64,000 bases of DNA from Oscillospiraceae bacterium (GCA_910575815.1 CAJTFN010000003.1:76173-140172); one strand, 5' to 3'. Shown: positions 14,828 to 24,215, counted from the first letter of the stretch. Numbers and translations are program-made. The notes: generated from the sequence alone by a model not told the origin.

Positions 14828-16276
14828 ATGCACACCGAGCAGAAGCTGAACATGACCATGCTCTGTGACTTCTACGAGCTGACCATGGGAAACGGCTATT
14901 TTCAAACAGGTCTTCGGAACCGGATCACCTATTTCGACGTGTTCTTTCGGGACGTACCCGACAAAGGCGGCTTCGCCATCTGCGCGGGCTTGGACCAGCT
15001 GATTGACTACATTCTGGACCTGCACTTCGACGAGGAGGACATCGCGTATCTCCGGGGCCGGAATCTGTTTTCCGAGGAATTCCTGGACTATCTCCGGGAC
15101 TTCCGCTTCACCGGGGACATCTGGGCCATCCCCGAGGGGACGCCCATCTTTCCCCAGGAGCCAGTAATCACCGTCCGGGCTCCCGCCATTCAGGCCCAGC
15201 TCATTGAGACCTTCACCCTCTTGGCCATCAACCACCAGAGCCTCATCGCCACCAAGGCCAACCGCATCGTCCGGGCGGCCCAGGGGCGGACGGTGCTGGA
15301 ATTCGGCTCTCGCCGGGCCCAGGGCACCGACGGCGCCATCAGCGGCGCCCGGGCGGCCTACATCGGCGGCTGTGCCGGAACGGCCTGCACCATCTCGGAC
15401 CAGCTCTATGGCGTCCCCGCCGGCGGCACCATGGCTCACGCCTGGGTCCAGATGTTCGACAGCCAGTATGACGCCTTTGAAGCCTACTGCAAGCTCTATC
15501 CCCACAACGCAACGCTGCTGGTGGACACCTACAACACCCTGAGATCCGGCGTGCCCGACGCCATCCGGGCCTTTGACGCGGTGCTCAAGCCTCTGGGAAT
15601 CCAAACGTGCGGCATCCGCCTGGACTCCGGAGACATCGCCTATCTCACCCAAAAGGCGCGGAAAATGCTGGACGACGCGGGGTGGACCGGGTGCCGGATT
15701 TCCGCCTCTAACTCCCTGGACGAGTACATCATCCGGGACCTGCTGATCCAAGGAGCCCAGATCGACCTGTTCGGCGTGGGCGAGCGGATGATCACCGCCA
15801 GCAGCCAGCCGGTGTTCGGCGGGGTGTACAAGCTGGTGGCCGTGGAGGACGGAACCGGGACGGTAATCCCCAAGATCAAGGTCAGCGAAAACGTGGACAA
15901 GATCACCAATCCCCATTACAAAAAGGTTTACCGCATCTTCGACAAGTCCACCGGCAAGGCCGAGGCGGACTACATCACCATCTGGGACGAGATGGTCGAC
16001 GAGACGCAAAGTCTGGAACTCTTCGATCCCCGGGCCACCTGGAAGCGGAAAACCTATACGGACTTCACCGTCAAGCCGTTACAGCAGCGGATCTTTCAGG
16101 GCGGGAAGCTGGTCTACCGCCGGCCCAGCCTCCAGGAAACCCAGGCCTATTGCAAAGAACAGGTGGAAACCCTGTGGGACGAGGTGAAGCGCTTCGAGAA
16201 TCCCCACACCTATTACGTGGACCTGAGCCAGCGCCTTTGGGACGTCAAGCAGGCCCTGCTGCGGGAGAGCAAATGA
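14828..16276 (+). CDS. pncB: Nicotinate phosphoribosyltransferase
   Basis: The 482-residue enzyme joins nicotinate to PRPP to form nicotinate mononucleotide in NAD salvage in the cytoplasm. Family blocks are visible: LCDFYELTMGNGYF at the N-terminus, EFGSRRAQGTDGAI (about residues 158-171) around the substrate site, DTYNTLRSG, and GIRLDSGDIAYL (about 262-273). The length fits the bacterial long form. The ATG at 14828 is chosen because AGAGGGTG lies about 10 bases upstream; a TTG at 14816 lies inside that site. It is a single-gene unit with its own promoter. Confidence 0.93.
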   Translation: MHTEQKLNMTMLCDFYELTMGNGYFQTGLRNRITYFDVFFRDVPDKGGFAICAGLDQLIDYILDLHFDEEDIAYLRGRNLFSEEFLDYLRDFRFTGDIWAIPEGTPIFPQEPVITVRAPAIQAQLIETFTLLAINHQSLIATKANRIVRAAQGRTVLEFGSRRAQGTDGAISGARAAYIGGCAGTACTISDQLYGVPAGGTMAHAWVQMFDSQYDAFEAYCKLYPHNATLLVDTYNTLRSGVPDAIRAFDAVLKPLGIQTCGIRLDSGDIAYLTQKARKMLDDAGWTGCRISASNSLDEYIIRDLLIQGAQIDLFGVGERMITASSQPVFGGVYKLVAVEDGTGTVIPKIKVSENVDKITNPHYKKVYRIFDKSTGKAEADYITIWDEMVDETQSLELFDPRATWKRKTYTDFTVKPLQQRIFQGGKLVYRRPSLQETQAYCKEQVETLWDEVKRFENPHTYYVDLSQRLWDVKQALLRESK

Positions 16277-16330
16277 CTCTCCACCGCGGCTTCCCCAACC
16301 TGGCCCGGCTGGAAACCCGTTCCCCGGAAA

Positions 16331-16362
16331 CGCCCCCGGAGCGCCGCCGCGCTCCGGGGGCG
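16331..16362 (+). terminator. GC-rich hairpin after pncB
   Basis: A perfect 13-bp stem (16331-16343 with 16350-16362) with a 6-base loop lies 55 bases after the pncB stop. No T-tract follows, so termination strength is uncertain. Confidence 0.5.
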
Positions 16363-16416
16363 CTGTCTCTCCCCGGCGGCAGCGTTGAATTTTATCTATT
16401 TTTAACTATTTAAGTG

Positions 16417-16445
16417 TTGAAGAAACCGGCCTCCTTTTGTATAAT
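16417..16445 (+). promoter_or_regulatory. Sigma-A promoter of cls
   Basis: TTGAAG (16417-16422), a 17-base spacer and TATAAT (16440-16445), about 78 bases before the GTG start of cls. Confidence 0.8.
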
Positions 16446-16522
16446 AGGAAGGTCAGGCGCTGAGACTGTCCTTGAGCCTTCCAGGGGCTTGTAAACAGAC
16501 GACCGCAAGGAGGAGAGGCTTC

Positions 16523-18097
16523 GTGCATAAAAACATTCCACACATTCCCCCTGTGGAGGAGCGGGTTGAGCGAAAGATTTCCGCCGTCACCAGCCTCTCC
16601 ATGTGCGCTCTAACGGTCATCGTTCAGATTGTTACCTCCCTGCTGATTCCCATTCTTCTGGAGGAGTATTCCAGCTTTGTCTACGCGCTGCTGCTCATCG
16701 CCGGCGCGGTGCTGGCCATCCGGGTGTACCAGCGGCCCGGCAGTCCCACCTATAAGCTGGTGTGGATGTGCCTGCTGCTGGCCATGCCGGTGTCGGGCAT
16801 GATTCTCTTCTGCCTCTGGGGCGGAACCCATCAGGCCAAGCAGCTCAGCCTCCGGCAGGTGCCCCCCATTCCCTGCCGGGACAGCCAGCGCATGACCAGC
16901 GAGATCAACCTGGCCCGCCTCCGGCGGCAGTCCCCCTCCTGGGGGCGGCTGGCGGGCTATCTGGAGAAGCGGGGATTCCTCCTCTACCGGAATACCGACG
17001 CAGCGTATTTCAAAGAGGGCGCGGATTTTTTCGAAGACCTCATCGCCCATCTGGAGCAGGCGGAAATCTATATCTTTCTGGAGTATTACATTCTGGCGGA
17101 GGGCGCCCTCTGGGACCGTATCTTCGCCGTGCTGAAGGAGCGGGCCGCCGCCGGGGTGGAAATTCACATCACCTTTGACGACTTCGGCAACCTGACCCGC
17201 TTTTCCGACGAGGCCCTCCAGGCCCTGCAAAACGCGGGCATTGAGGTGAAGGCCTTCAATCCCGTACACCGATACGTCAACCGCATCTACTTCAACTACC
17301 GGGACCACCGGAAAATCGCCGTGATCGACGGGCAGTTCGCCTACACCGGCGGCATCAACATCGCCGACGAGTACGCGAACCTGATCGTCCGGTTCGGCCA
17401 CTGGAAGGACACCGCTGTCCGCATTGAGGGCGAAGGCGTCTGGGGATTTGCCACCCAGTTCATGCAGATGTGGAAAATGATGGGCGGAACCTTCCACAAT
17501 GAGGACGACTACTACCGCCCCCGCCATGAGCTGGAAAACCTCTCCGGGTACTGCCAGCCCTTTACCGATGGGCCTCTGAACAATCCGGACAACCCCATCG
17601 AGGAAACCTATTTGCAGCTCATCGCCTCAGCTCAGAAGATGCTCTATCTCACCACGCCCTACTATGCCGTGGAGGAATCCATGCAGAAGGCCCTGTGTAT
17701 CGCCGCCGACGGCGGCGTCGACGTGCGGCTGTTCATCCCCGGCATCCCGGACCACCACAAGTTTACCTATATGGTGGCGGAGACCTACTGGGGAGAACTG
17801 CTGAGCCACGGGGTCAAGATTTACAAATACACCCCCGGGTTCCTTCACGCCAAGAGCGTCATGGTGGACCGGGAGGTGGCGCTGGTGGGCAGCACCAACA
17901 TGGATTACCGGACCTTCCAGCTCCACTACGAATGCGGCATTTTGCTGTATCACATGCCGGTGGTGGAGGAACTTCTGGAGGACCTGGACGGCATCCAGAA
18001 GCAGAGCAGCCTTTACACCCTGGAGGACTGGAATCAGCGGTCCTGGTTCCGGAAGATGTGCGCCTCGATTTTCCGGCTGGGAGCCATTTGGCTGTGA
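16523..18097 (+). CDS. cls: Cardiolipin synthase
   Basis: The 524-residue membrane enzyme condenses two phosphatidylglycerols into cardiolipin. Two or three N-terminal helices (about residues 22-95) precede two phospholipase D domains with the HKD motifs HRKIAVID (about 262-269, followed by YTGGINIADEY) and HAKSVMVD (about 442-449, followed by GSTNMDYRTF). The GTG at 16523 is chosen because AAGGAGG lies nine bases upstream; a weak upstream start lacks this. It stands alone between its promoter and a terminator. Confidence 0.93.
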   Translation: MHKNIPHIPPVEERVERKISAVTSLSMCALTVIVQIVTSLLIPILLEEYSSFVYALLLIAGAVLAIRVYQRPGSPTYKLVWMCLLLAMPVSGMILFCLWGGTHQAKQLSLRQVPPIPCRDSQRMTSEINLARLRRQSPSWGRLAGYLEKRGFLLYRNTDAAYFKEGADFFEDLIAHLEQAEIYIFLEYYILAEGALWDRIFAVLKERAAAGVEIHITFDDFGNLTRFSDEALQALQNAGIEVKAFNPVHRYVNRIYFNYRDHRKIAVIDGQFAYTGGINIADEYANLIVRFGHWKDTAVRIEGEGVWGFATQFMQMWKMMGGTFHNEDDYYRPRHELENLSGYCQPFTDGPLNNPDNPIEETYLQLIASAQKMLYLTTPYYAVEESMQKALCIAADGGVDVRLFIPGIPDHHKFTYMVAETYWGELLSHGVKIYKYTPGFLHAKSVMVDREVALVGSTNMDYRTFQLHYECGILLYHMPVVEELLEDLDGIQKQSSLYTLEDWNQRSWFRKMCASIFRLGAIWL

Positions 18098-18215
18098 AGC
18101 CAATCAGGGCCCTCCGGCCAAGGGAACCGGCATTTTTGCGACGTCCCGTTGTTGCCAACATCATTTTTGTTTCTTTCTCTGCCGGAGCCTGTTTAAACGG
18201 ACTCCGGCGAAGAAA

Positions 18216-18243
18216 CCAGGGGCCCTTCCCCTGGCCCCTTTTT
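18216..18243 (+). terminator. Intrinsic terminator after cls
   Basis: Stem CCAGGGG (18216-18222) pairs with CCCCTGG (18228-18234), then CCCC and five T at 18239-18243. Another 7-bp hairpin lies just upstream, near 18181-18207. Confidence 0.8.
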
Positions 18244-18272
18244 CATGAACTTACGATCGGTGAGGTTTGATT

Positions 18273-19145
18273 ATGGGTCGTGCCCTTTTCCCGCAGGAGA
18301 TTGCGGAACGCAGTCTCATCAAAACATATCGAAAATCCCTGTGGAATCCCTTCATTGCCGCAGTGAAGCGCTATGAGCTGGTGTCCCCGGGAGATCACAT
18401 CGCCGTGTGCGTCTCCGGGGGGAAGGACTCCTTCCTTCTGGCCAAGCTGATGCAAGAGCTCCAGCGGCACACGGACCGGCCGTTTCAACTGACCTTTCTG
18501 GCTATGGACCCCGGTTACAGCTCCGCCAACCGGCGGCTGCTGGAGGAAAACGCCGGACGGATGGGTGTTCCGCTAACGATTTTTGAAAGCGATATTTTCG
18601 ACGTCACCGTACAGGTGGACAAAAACCCCTGCTATCTCTGTGCCCGGATGCGCCGGGGGTGCCTTTACGCCAAGGCCCAAGAGCTGGGCTGCAACAAGAT
18701 TGCCCTGGGGCACCATTTCTCCGACGTGATTGAAACCACGCTATTGGGACTTTTTTACGGCGCGCAGCTCCAGGCCATGGCCCCCAAGCTTCGCAGCAAG
18801 AATTTTCCGGGCATGGAGCTGATCCGCCCCCTGTACTGCGTCCACGAGGACGCCGTGGTCAACTGGCGGAATTATAACGAGCTCCGCTTTCTCCAGTGCG
18901 CCTGCCGCTTCACGGAAAACCGGGACGCCTCCGGCGACGGCGTCGGAGAGAGCAAGCGCCAGGAGATCAAATACCTCCTGCGGGAGCTTCGGAGAACCAA
19001 TCCCAATATCGAAAAGAGCATTTTTCGGGCCATTCACGGCGTCCAGCTGGACACCTTCCCCGGCGTCAAGTACCGGGGCACGGCCCACGGCTTTGCCGAA
19101 TTATACAACAGCTCCCCCTTTTTCGGCGGCGGAGCGGATGCGTAA
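18273..19145 (+). CDS. ttcA: TtcA-family tRNA 2-thiocytidine synthetase
   Basis: The 290-residue protein has the PP-loop SGGKDS (about residues 48-53) that activates tRNA cytidine with ATP. CYLCARMRRGCLY supplies the CxxC pair, and QCACRF holds a third cysteine, as expected for iron-sulfur cluster binding in TtcA enzymes. IALGHHFSDVIETTLLG is also a family block. TtcA thiolates C32 of tRNAs. The ATG at 18273 has GTGAGG seven bases upstream; a TTG six bases earlier is too close to it. The Sel1 gene follows after 12 bases. Substrate assignment in Firmicutes homologues is less certain than the family. Confidence 0.8.
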   Translation: MGRALFPQEIAERSLIKTYRKSLWNPFIAAVKRYELVSPGDHIAVCVSGGKDSFLLAKLMQELQRHTDRPFQLTFLAMDPGYSSANRRLLEENAGRMGVPLTIFESDIFDVTVQVDKNPCYLCARMRRGCLYAKAQELGCNKIALGHHFSDVIETTLLGLFYGAQLQAMAPKLRSKNFPGMELIRPLYCVHEDAVVNWRNYNELRFLQCACRFTENRDASGDGVGESKRQEIKYLLRELRRTNPNIEKSIFRAIHGVQLDTFPGVKYRGTAHGFAELYNSSPFFGGGADA

Positions 19146-19157
19146 GGGAGGAACACC

Positions 19158-21557
19158 ATGGATTTCTATCGCTGTGAAAATCCGGACTGCGGCTTTGTGG
19201 CCGAGACGGAACCGGATGTCTGCCCCCGCTGCGGAGGGACCTTTTTTGTCGCCCTGACCGAAGACGAGATGAATGCCGGGGACTGGGTCAGCCTGGGCAA
19301 CCAGGCGGTGGACGAAAAACGGGAGACCGACGCCCTGGCCGCCTATCAGCGGGCCGCGGCCATGAACGACCCCCTGGGCCTGACCAACCTGGGCTGGTGC
19401 CTGGAAGCGGGCATCGGCGTCCCCGCCGACCCCAAGCAGGCCGTCATGCTCTACGCCCAGGCGGCGGAGCGGGAATACATGCCAGCGCTGACCAATCTGG
19501 GCTATTGCTATACATATGGCATCGGCGTGGAGACGGACTACGACAAGGCCCTGAAGTGCTTCCAGCGAGGCGCGGAACAGGGCTTTCCCCGGGCGCAGTT
19601 CCAGCTGGGAGAGGCCTATCGCCGGGGTCTGGGCGTGGAGGCGGACGAGAGCGAGGCCGCCAAATGGTACCAGTCCGCCGCGTGGCTGGGCTACCCCGGC
19701 GCGCAGACGGAGCTGGGCCGCTGCCTGGAATTTGGCGTGGGCGTGGAGGAGGACCTGGAGCAAGCCGTGAAGTGGTACACCGCCGCCGCCGAGCAGGAAA
19801 ACGCTCCGGGCATGTGCTGCCTGGGCTTCATGTACGAGTCCGGCCGGGGTGTGGAGCAAAGCTGGGAGCAGGCGGTGGAGTGGTACCGCAAGGCTGCCGA
19901 CAAGGGCTATCCCAGGGCCATGTGCAATCTGGCCTGGTGCTACGAGCACGAGCAGGGCGTCAAGCGGGACTACGCCGCCGCCGTGCGGCTCTACCGGGCC
20001 GCAGCGGAGCAGGACTATCCCCGGGGCCAGCTGTGCCTGGGCCTGTGCTATGAGCGGGGCAGGGGCGTGCCTCTGGACAAGGCGGCGGCGGCGGAACTGT
20101 ACCGCAAGGCCGCCGAGCAGGGGGACGAGGACGGTGCCTGCTGCCTGGGCTTTATGTACGAGTGCGGCGAAGGCGTGGAACAGAGCTGGGAAGAGGCGGT
20201 GACCTGGTATCGCAAGGCCGCCGAAGCCGGTCTTCCCAGAGGCATGTGCAACCTGGCGTGGTGCTATGAATTCGGACGGGGCGTGGAGAAGAACCCGGAG
20301 GAGGCGTTCTCCTGGTACCGCAAGGCCGCCGAACAGGGGGACCCCCGGGGGCTCTACAACGTGGCCCGGGGATATGACTACGGCCTCGGCGTGGAACAGG
20401 ATCTGGAGCAGGCCGCCCAGTGGTATCAGAAGGCCGTAGACAAGGGCTCTGTGCCCGCCATGTGCGATCTTGGCGTATGCTACGAGCGGGGAGAAGGGGT
20501 GCCCCAGAGCGCCGAGAAGGCCGCCTCTCTCTATCGCATGGCGGCAGAGCAGGGACATCCCCCGGCCCAGTGCAACCTGGGCTTCCTCTACGAGGGCGGC
20601 CAGGGAGTGGAGCAGAGCTGGGAGGAGGCTGTGAAGTGGTACTCCGCCGCCGCCCGGCAGAACTTCCCCCGGGCCATGTGCAACCTGGCCTGGTGCTATG
20701 AGTATGGCAAGGGCGTGGAGGTCAACCTGACCCGCGCCGTCCACTGGTACCGCAAGGCCGCCGAACAGGGGGATCCCCGGGGCCGCTTCTGCCTGGGCCT
20801 GTGCTATAAGCGGGGCCGGGGCGTGGAGCAGGACGACGGCGAGGCCTTCCGGTGGTACCAGCTGGCTGTGGAGGGAGACTATCTTCCCGCCATGTATCAC
20901 CTAGGTGGCTGCTATGAGTTTGGCGAGGGCGTGGAGCAGAACCTGCCGGAGGCCGTGGCCCTTTACCGCCGGGCTGCCAAGGCCGGAGACCCGCCGAGCC
21001 AGTGTCACCTGGCCCAAATGTACGAAAACGGCCAGGGCGTGGAGCAGAATTTCGGCGAAGCCGCCCGGCTCTACCGGCTTTCCGCCGGGGCGGAGTTCCC
21101 CCGGGCCATGTACCGCTACGGCCTCCTCTGCGAAGCCGGCCAGGGGACGAAGAAAGACCTCGCCGCCGCCGCGGAGTGGTACCGCCGGGCTGCCAAGGCC
21201 GGAGACCCGGACGCCGCCTGCTGCCTGGGCCATCTCTACGAGACCGGCGAGGGCGTGGCGCAGAGCTGGGAGGAGGCCGTAAACTGGTACCGTCAGGCGG
21301 CGGAGCAGGGACAGCCCCGGGGCCAGTATCTTCTGGGCTGGTGCTATGAGCACGGCAAGGGCGTTTCCCCCAGCGTAGAACGGGCCCGGGAGCTTTACGA
21401 GGCCTCCGCCAGCCAGGACTATCAATACGCGGCGGAAGCTCTGGAGCGCCTGAAAAACGGCCCGCCCCCCAGAAAGGCGGAAAAGAAAGCGCCGGAAAAA
21501 AAGTCTCCGGAAAAGGGCGGCTTTCTCAAGGGACTGTTCGGCAAAAAGAAATCATAA
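19158..21557 (+). CDS. Sel1-repeat protein with N-terminal zinc ribbon
   Basis: The 799-residue protein starts with a rubredoxin-like ribbon (CENPDCGF and CPRCGG, residues 6-27). It continues with 19 Sel1 repeats of 36 residues, each with a LG..Y..G.GV core, and ends in a Lys/Pro tail (about residues 765-799). Sel1 repeats form alpha-solenoid scaffolds for protein binding. No signal peptide is present, so a cytoplasmic place is likely. GGGAGG precedes the ATG. It follows the TtcA gene closely and ends at a strong terminator. The repeats are so alike, including at DNA level, that copy number may vary between strains or be misassembled. The binding partner is unknown. Confidence 0.9.
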   Translation: MDFYRCENPDCGFVAETEPDVCPRCGGTFFVALTEDEMNAGDWVSLGNQAVDEKRETDALAAYQRAAAMNDPLGLTNLGWCLEAGIGVPADPKQAVMLYAQAAEREYMPALTNLGYCYTYGIGVETDYDKALKCFQRGAEQGFPRAQFQLGEAYRRGLGVEADESEAAKWYQSAAWLGYPGAQTELGRCLEFGVGVEEDLEQAVKWYTAAAEQENAPGMCCLGFMYESGRGVEQSWEQAVEWYRKAADKGYPRAMCNLAWCYEHEQGVKRDYAAAVRLYRAAAEQDYPRGQLCLGLCYERGRGVPLDKAAAAELYRKAAEQGDEDGACCLGFMYECGEGVEQSWEEAVTWYRKAAEAGLPRGMCNLAWCYEFGRGVEKNPEEAFSWYRKAAEQGDPRGLYNVARGYDYGLGVEQDLEQAAQWYQKAVDKGSVPAMCDLGVCYERGEGVPQSAEKAASLYRMAAEQGHPPAQCNLGFLYEGGQGVEQSWEEAVKWYSAAARQNFPRAMCNLAWCYEYGKGVEVNLTRAVHWYRKAAEQGDPRGRFCLGLCYKRGRGVEQDDGEAFRWYQLAVEGDYLPAMYHLGGCYEFGEGVEQNLPEAVALYRRAAKAGDPPSQCHLAQMYENGQGVEQNFGEAARLYRLSAGAEFPRAMYRYGLLCEAGQGTKKDLAAAAEWYRRAAKAGDPDAACCLGHLYETGEGVAQSWEEAVNWYRQAAEQGQPRGQYLLGWCYEHGKGVSPSVERARELYEASASQDYQYAAEALERLKNGPPPRKAEKKAPEKKSPEKGGFLKGLFGKKKS
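19366..21440 (+). repeat. Nineteen 108-bp coding repeats
   Basis: Tandem near-repeats of about 108 bp encode the Sel1 units. A two-unit block reading CCLGFMYE.G.GVEQSWE, with MCNLAWCYE in its second unit, recurs at units 5-6, 8-9 and 12-13, and in a diverged form at 18-19. This indicates past segmental duplication. Confidence 0.85.
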
Positions 21558-21671
21558 AACCAGCTTGTCAAAAGCACCGTCCAAAAGAGGACGGCGCGGA
21601 GAAAAGCCGCATTTTCAAAAATTTTCAAGCTCTTGTTCCGGCTGACGAAACTGTGTTTTCACCAGCCTGAA

Positions 21672-21708
21672 ATGCCTGGGGAGGCTTCCTCCCCAGGCAT
21701 CTTTTTTT
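21672..21708 (+). terminator. Strong terminator after the Sel1 gene
   Basis: A perfect 13-bp stem (21672-21684 with 21688-21700), a 3-base loop, and a run of seven T at 21702-21708. Confidence 0.92.
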
Positions 21709-21739
21709 CGGACATACATAAAATTTTTTCAAAAACCTC

Positions 21740-21767
21740 TTGACATTTCCCTATAATGTGCTATTGT
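21740..21767 (+). promoter_or_regulatory. Promoter and likely operator of the GntR-ABC operon
   Basis: TTGACA (21740-21745), 16 bases, and TATTGT (21762-21767) with an extended TGC before it. Arms ATTGT and ACAAT flank TATTAATTGCATA-like sequence at about 21763-21786, a dyad suited to autoregulation by the YtrA-type repressor encoded next. A TATAAT at 21752 lies too close to the -35 to serve. Confidence 0.65.
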
Positions 21768-21810
21768 ATTAATTGCATAAGACAATAAAGCAAAACAGGA
21801 GGTGTGTTCC

Positions 21811-22197
21811 ATGCAATGGCAGTTCTCCAACGACGCCCCCATCTACACCCAGCTGATTCAGCAGGTCAAGGTGGGCATCGTCACCGGCGCGTTCCCCCCT
21901 GGGGAACGATTGCCCTCGGTGCGGGACATGGCCACGGAGGCCGGCGTCAATCCCAACACCATGCAAAGAGCCCTGGCGGAACTGGAGCGGGACGGATTGG
22001 TGTACAGTCTGCGGACCGCGGGAAGATTTGTGACGGAGGACAATACCATGATCAACGCGGCGAAGCGGAGTCTTGCCCAGCGGCACGTAAAGACCTTTTT
22101 GGAGGCCATGCTCGGGCTGGGATTCCAAAAGGAAGAAATTATCAGCCTGATTACTCAGGAATTCGGAGAGGAGGATGGAGATCATGCCAGTGCTTGA
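21811..22197 (+). CDS. GntR-family repressor, YtrA subfamily
   Basis: The 128-residue regulator has the GntR winged helix-turn-helix in its first 70 residues (PIYTQLIQQVKVGIVTG, then LPSVRDMATEAGVNPNTMQR). A short helical C-terminal part follows, as in YtrA-type regulators that lack a large ligand domain and control ABC transporters. AGGAGGTG lies before the ATG at 21811. It overlaps the ATPase gene by 14 bases, and the upstream dyad suggests autoregulation. Confidence 0.92.
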   Translation: MQWQFSNDAPIYTQLIQQVKVGIVTGAFPPGERLPSVRDMATEAGVNPNTMQRALAELERDGLVYSLRTAGRFVTEDNTMINAAKRSLAQRHVKTFLEAMLGLGFQKEEIISLITQEFGEEDGDHASA

Positions 22198-22879
22198 GTG
22201 CAAGGGACTGACCAAGCGTTTTGGCCGGGCCACGGCGTTGGAGGACGTAAGCCTCACCATTGAGCCGGGCCGCATCGTGGGCCTTCTGGGCCCCAACGGC
22301 AGCGGCAAAACCACATTGATCAAATTGGCCAACGGCCTTCTGACCCCCGAGGGAGGCTACATCGCCGTCTGCGGCGCCGCCCCGGGACGGGAGAGCCACG
22401 GACAGGTGAGCTACCTCCCGGAGCGAACGGCCATCCCAACCTGGATGACCGCCCGGCAGCTGCTGGACTTCTATGGGGACTTCTATCAGGATTTCCGCCG
22501 GGAGGCGGCGGAGGAGATGCTGGACCATCTGGGCATCCTTCCCCAGCAAACCATTAAGCAGATGTCCAAGGGCACCCGGGAGAAGGTCCAGCTGGTCATG
22601 GTCATGAGCCGGGCGGCGAAGCTCTATTTGCTGGATGAGCCCATCGGCGGCGTGGACCCCGCCACCCGGGATTACATTCTCTCCACCATCATCGGCAATT
22701 ACAACCCTGAGGCGGCAGTGGTGATTTCCACCCATTTGATCGCCGACGTGGAGAAGGTGCTGGACGAGGTCATTTTCATCAACCAGGGCCATGTCGTCCT
22801 CCAGTCCACCGTGGACGATATCCGGGAGGAGAAGGGCATGAGCGTGGATGAGCTGTTCCGGGAGGTGTTCAAATGCTGA
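22184..22879 (+). CDS. ABC transporter ATP-binding protein (YtrB/CcmA type)
   Basis: The 231-residue ATPase has Walker A GPNGSGKTT, a signature region MSKGTREKVQL (a common variant of LSGG in this subfamily), and Walker B LYLLDEPIGG. The ATG at 22184 is preferred because AGGAGG at 22169-22174 is nine bases upstream; an ATG at 22175 directly abuts it. The gene lies between its GntR regulator and the permease, with overlaps at both ends, so expression is coupled. Confidence 0.93.
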   Translation: MPVLECKGLTKRFGRATALEDVSLTIEPGRIVGLLGPNGSGKTTLIKLANGLLTPEGGYIAVCGAAPGRESHGQVSYLPERTAIPTWMTARQLLDFYGDFYQDFRREAAEEMLDHLGILPQQTIKQMSKGTREKVQLVMVMSRAAKLYLLDEPIGGVDPATRDYILSTIIGNYNPEAAVVISTHLIADVEKVLDEVIFINQGHVVLQSTVDDIREEKGMSVDELFREVFKC

Positions 22880-23691
22880 GGAAATTGTTGAAGCACGAGT
22901 TCCGTGCCACAGGGCGGATTATGCTGCCCATATACCTCATCCTGTTGGTGACCGCCGTGGGCTCCAACCTGGCGGGACGGGGGATGATGGATGGCCGGTC
23001 TGAGGCTTTGAACATCCTGGGCGTGCTGATTATCATGGCCTTTGGCTTTGCTATCTGCGGCGCGCTGCTGATGGCCTTTGTGCTGATGATCCAGCGGTTT
23101 TACAAGAACCTTCTCCAGGACGAGGGCTATCTGATGTTCACCCTCCCCGTCTCCGTTCACCAGCACATCTGGTCAAAGCTCATCGTCTCCGCCGTGTGGT
23201 TCATTGCCACGGTGCTGGCCATCATCGCTGCCAGCCTGGTGGTGGCCTACCAGGGAGGCTTCCTGCGGGAATTATTGGACCTCCTCAGGTATTTCCTGGA
23301 GGGACTGCAAAAGCTGAAGATCAGCGAGGCTTTTAACGGCACCATCTACCTGGTGGAGTTTGCCATCCTGATGTTTTTGTCTCTGGTGGCTTTCTCTCTC
23401 CAGTTCTATGCCGCCCTGGCAGCGGGGCACAGCCAGGCGAACCACAAGATGCTCTGGTCCGTGGCGTGGTTCTTCGGGATGCAGTTTGTCCTGCAATTCG
23501 GTGGTTCCCTGCTGATGGTCGGCTTGAACAAGCTGGACCTGTATGATCGTCTCTTCTCCCACTGGGACCCCACGCCCGCTGTAGCTATCCACGTGGGCCT
23601 GCTGATGGCCATCGGCTTTTTGATCCTCTATAGCGCAATTTTTTACGCCATCACCACTTTCTTCTTGAAAAAGCACCTGAACCTGGAGTAA
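22873..23691 (+). CDS. ABC-2 type membrane permease
   Basis: The 272-residue integral membrane protein has about six predicted helices (for example LPIYLILLVTAVGSNLAG, LIVSAVWFIATVLAIIAAS and IGFLILYSAIFYAITTFFL). It starts with LRKLLKHEFRATGR, which is usual for YtrC/ABC-2 permeases. It overlaps the ATPase gene by seven bases. The transported substrate is unknown; related operons respond to cell-wall antibiotics. Confidence 0.85.
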   Translation: MLRKLLKHEFRATGRIMLPIYLILLVTAVGSNLAGRGMMDGRSEALNILGVLIIMAFGFAICGALLMAFVLMIQRFYKNLLQDEGYLMFTLPVSVHQHIWSKLIVSAVWFIATVLAIIAASLVVAYQGGFLRELLDLLRYFLEGLQKLKISEAFNGTIYLVEFAILMFLSLVAFSLQFYAALAAGHSQANHKMLWSVAWFFGMQFVLQFGGSLLMVGLNKLDLYDRLFSHWDPTPAVAIHVGLLMAIGFLILYSAIFYAITTFFLKKHLNLE

Positions 23692-23729
23692 ACTGGATTC
23701 CATAGTGAAATTCATTATGGAGGAATCCT

Positions 23730-24215
23730 ATGCTGATCTCAGAATGCTTTTTCGAAACCATGGGCGGCGAACTTTTGATGACCTTTCTGGTGGCCATGGC
23801 CCCGGTAATCGAGCTCCGAGGGGCTATCCCGGCGGGAATTTCCGTGGGACTGCCCCCGGCCCTGGCCTGCGCCGCCGCCATCGCCGGGAATCTGGTCCCC
23901 GCTCCCTTCATCATTGTCTTGGGCCGCCGGATCTTCGATTGGCTCCGGGGCACCCGCTTCTTCGGGCCCAAGATCACCTGGCTGGAGCGCCGGGCCCACT
24001 TGAAGGGGCGGATGGTGCGGAAATACCGGCTGGCGGGACTGGTGGTACTGGTGGGCATCCCCCTGCCGGGGACCGGGGCCTGGACCGGAGCCCTGGTGGC
24101 CTCGGTACTGGACATCCGGATGCGGCACGCCCTGCCCGCCATCTTTTTGGGGCTGCTCATCGCGGCGGCCATCACCACCGCCATCACCTTGGGGCTATTT
24201 AATCTGCTGATTTGA
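23730..24215 (+). CDS. Small multidrug export protein (COG2426)
   Basis: The 161-residue membrane protein has four or five helices. The conserved IELRGAIPAGISVGLPPALA block (about residues 27-46) and GIPLPGTGAWTGALVA (about 109-124) mark the Sm_multidrug_ex family. The family name comes from an early resistance phenotype and the true substrate is unclear. GGAGGAATCC precedes the ATG. Confidence 0.85.
   Translation: MLISECFFETMGGELLMTFLVAMAPVIELRGAIPAGISVGLPPALACAAAIAGNLVPAPFIIVLGRRIFDWLRGTRFFGPKITWLERRAHLKGRMVRKYRLAGLVVLVGIPLPGTGAWTGALVASVLDIRMRHALPAIFLGLLIAAAITTAITLGLFNLLI

Noticed and set aside
19101..20900. A 599-codon open frame on the minus strand opposite the Sel1 gene
   Set aside because: It mirrors the GC-rich repeated codons of the real gene, has no ribosome site or domain, and its sequence is repetitive only because the plus-strand repeats are.
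21752..21757. TATAAT near the GntR operon as the -10 box
   Set aside because: It lies only six bases after TTGACA; TATTGT with an extended TGC at 21759-21767 fits the spacing.
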